Below are positions 61,311 to 64,000 of a stretch of DNA of 64,000 nucleotides, piece by piece; within the stretch, counting starts at the first letter, position 1; each line of letters opens with the position of its first letter. Source of the DNA: Tachypleus tridentatus. Its lineage: Eukaryota > Arthropoda > Merostomata > Xiphosura > Limulidae. A program made the translations under genes and the position numbers. The stretch covers positions 53,746,107 to 53,810,106 of the forward strand of contig NC_134829.1 in assembly GCF_004210375.1 (NCBI RefSeq), written 5' to 3'. A model generated the notes under the pieces. That model was not told where the DNA came from. It did not search any database and saw only the letters and a program-made list of their open reading frames with translations.

Positions 61311-64000
61311 CATTTTTTTGAAAGAAAAAGTAAAAGATGTTTCTCGTCAGTTCAAATTACACAAACACCAGTTTAATTTTGAAACTTATTTGAAATTTGT
61401 AAAGTTATTGTTGAATTAATGTGGTGAAGTATCAAAGTACCACAATAGAAAATGATACAATGCGCAATAAAAAAGTTCGTTTCTAGATCTATAAATTTGT
61501 TTTCTCTGTGGTCATTGCGAAACTGTCATAGAATTTAACGAGGAAAAATCGACGAAGATATGTTACTCTTGGTAAACAGATAAGTGTATTAACTGTGTTG
61601 AACATGTGTGCTTCTGCAATTTCCTGTAAACTCGCCATCTTTGTGGCGGTACACTTTCGGTATTAAATTATAGTTTTTCAAGTTAAACGATCGAATTATT
61701 TCCTATAATAAAAATACATGTTTTTATTTTTAACTTTGTTATAGTAGACTCAGTGACACACTTTCGTATACCACCCAATATCCTGAATTTAGTCTCATGT
61801 ACTTTCAGACCTTGTTAAAATTCAAGTGTTGGATAGATTTCACTTAAGTATGAAGCATTGGTAAAATATTCACAGAGTACGAACTATGAAAAAAAAACTC
61901 ATTTAAGTTTGAAACGAAAACATTCTTGAATAACTTTCAGTTTTGACTTTTTGTGAAGTTGACAGAATTATTCAGTTGAGTGTTAAGTTTTGAACAGCAT
62001 TAAGATGAGTATGAATTATTGAAAACATTTACCTTATTTTGAACTACTGAAAATCAGTTCGCTGGTTGTGAAGTTTTGGATAGTTTTCTATTCAGTTTCG
62101 ACATTCACTGACTGGGATAATACTATTAAAATATGGAGTCGTTCTGTTTGTTGTTATAAATGTCTTGTTTCAAGATTTATTAAGTCTTAGGTCACTCATC
62201 AAACTTAAAACATAATTTACAATAATTTGAGAAATAATTAGATTTTATTTTAATGTGTTTATATTAATTTGAATACAGGGGAATTTTATATTGTAATTAA
62301 GAATGGTACTTTTGCCCATCTTTTAATCTTAGATTTGAAAGTCTGTGGCAATCGTAGAATAATATCTGTATAGCAATTTTGTTTCTTTGTTTGACGTAAT
62401 GGAAAGTTGAATATTAGAAGCTTCATAAATACTGTTCTTACCTTGATTCCTTTTATTGTCTGTTATGTTGGGCGTGTATATACATATATATATATTACCA
62501 GCAGTAGGTTAATGACTGTTCAATTGGGCCATTACATAAAATCACAAAACTTTTGTGATATATATTTATTTCCTGTTTTTCTTGTAAATGTAAATTCTTC
62601 ATATTATACTAAAGTGCTGAAAGTTTTATCTTTTTTGCTTTTCTCAATAGAGAACTTTATAGCATAAAACTTATCAAGAGAACATTTTAGATAGAGAGAA
62701 ATTTTAACATTTTGGGGATTGGTGTAAACGCTAAATATTCTATGTAGTTTTTTAAAATTTTCCGGTAAAGGTAACTGATGGATAATAATGTAGAGCTAAT
62801 GACTTAGAGACCATGGTATTAATGTACTCTTTTATTTTTGGACTATTGTCTGCTTGAAGAACAGTTTCTCCTGTCACCTTTGTACTTTGTCCATAATATG
62901 TGTAACACATTTTCCGAATTAGACGGTTACAAACCACGGAATCTCGAATTTAGTCTTAACAAACGAAAACTACGTTTAATGCAGCCATATATTTTGACTT
63001 TTATGAATATTTTAGTTTCGTTTCGTTTATTTCACCTTACTAGTTAAATCCGAGACGAGAGTCATATATTTCTAACCAGTTTAAATCCTAAAAATATTAT
63101 TTAATCTTTGAAATATATTCTAGATTTGCAAAGTCATTGTTGAATTGATAGGGTCAATTAGTAAAGATTGGAGATAAAGAAAATCTGTTTTGTCATAGTT
63201 AGAGACAAATAAATTAGGTGTGATATTAAATCTTCATTCATTTTGCTGAGTCACCATTTACTTTATAGTTAATATAAATCATTAAAAGGTAATGTTTAAA
63301 GTATAAAATACTGAGTTATGATTATTATTTATTAGATGTGTTTTATTTGATTTGAAATGGAGGCAATAATAAATTTGTAGATTGTCATTCAATTCAGGAT
63401 AACCTCAATTGTATAGGATAAACTTACGGTACTTTTATAGCACTTGAGGTGGTTGGTAGCATGACATTAAAAAAAAAGAGAATTCAGAATATATACATGA
63501 TACTGTTGGCTGAATTAAAATGTCATAGTGAATCAAATTTGTGAAAGTCCAGAGTGTGACAACTAGATATTTACAACAATTTTGAACTATTTATTTTATT
63601 CAGTGTTTTAAAACTTTTATTCTTTCACAAACTAATGATTAAGCAAATTGGTTTTCAAACGTGGAAAAATAATTTCCTGAAATTAACATGATATTAAAAA
63701 ACTTAAAATAGAAATAAGTGAAGGAAATTAAAATATAATTTAAAATTTAAATATAAAATGTAAATAGATATAAACTTAATGTTTAGAAATAATAAAACTT
63801 TATGAAACGACTTGGATATTGATTTATACAAGTTAAAAAAGGAGACTACAAATATATCTAGGATAGACTACTAACAATTATATTTTAGTAGTGTATTTCA
63901 AGTGGTAATATATTTCAATAAATGAAACAATCTAATTGTTATCTGCGCGTTAATGGATGGAATGGTTAAATACAATCTCTATCAGAAACATGTACTACAC

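Larger units (their letters stand above)
56785..64000 (+). repeat. Segmental duplication, copy B (to window end)
   Basis: Direct-oriented partner of 44639-51350, closely similar with many small indels and scattered substitutions. It contains the longer cysteine-rich exon, the split SINE, the SINE tail fragment, (TA)n tracts near 58876-58900 and 62478-62498, and a block of about 195 bp (60580-60775) absent from A. Other open frames in it (for example 58351-58626, which lies on the SINE fragment, and 62752-62937) differ between copies mostly by amino-acid changes and are not supported as genes. Confidence 0.93.

Overview
The window is AT-rich, gene-poor eukaryotic DNA, with tRNA-headed SINEs throughout and two scaffolding gaps of exactly 500 N (3680-4179 and 43606-44105). 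The recurring SINE, with a tRNA-Thr(CGT)-like head and a tail reading roughly TAGCTTTGTGCGAAATTC plus AAAC repeats, looks like one I associate with horseshoe crab genomes. I take the source to be a chelicerate, probably a horseshoe crab. That is recall and could not be checked here. I see no complete conventional multi-exon protein gene.

Region 1 (1-12.3 kb) is a very large inverted repeat. The left arm (1-3679, cut by the window start) is the reverse complement of the right arm (7339-12326), including matching SINEs in mirror positions. The inner end of each arm is a 29-bp satellite with two monomer types. A loop of about 3 kb (4180-7338) separates the arms and carries three more SINEs. The left satellite runs into the first gap, so the true size is unknown.

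Region 2 (12.87-43.6 kb) is the most striking part: a head-to-tail array of a unit of about 1.93 kb. At least 16 units are present, and each carries one tRNA-Val(AAC) gene on the minus strand with A box, B box and an oligo-T terminator. Ten tRNA copies look sound and six carry changes that disturb the fold or a promoter box. Variants shared between non-adjacent units (6 and 13, 7 and 9) show homogenisation by exchange. The array runs into the second gap, so the copy number is a minimum.

Region 3 (44.1-64 kb) is a segmental duplication. Copy A (44639-51350) and copy B (56785 to the window end) each contain a small cysteine-rich, metallothionein-like coding exon: one module in A, two modules in B, each with a frame disturbance. 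Between them lie a broken hAT-type transposase of the DUF4371 class, a third and older partial copy (C) of the same segment, and a degenerate Tc1-type transposon inserted in copy C with TA target-site duplications and IR/DR-type ends. A fourth, diverged fragment (D) follows the second gap.

Taken together the window is a duplication-rich locus: a palindrome with satellite, a tRNA gene array and a tandemly duplicated metal-binding-protein gene. Several stretches (about 2.88-3.68, 34.0-34.5 and 40.3-41.6 kb) look like poor consensus sequence, so single-base frame breaks should be read with caution.
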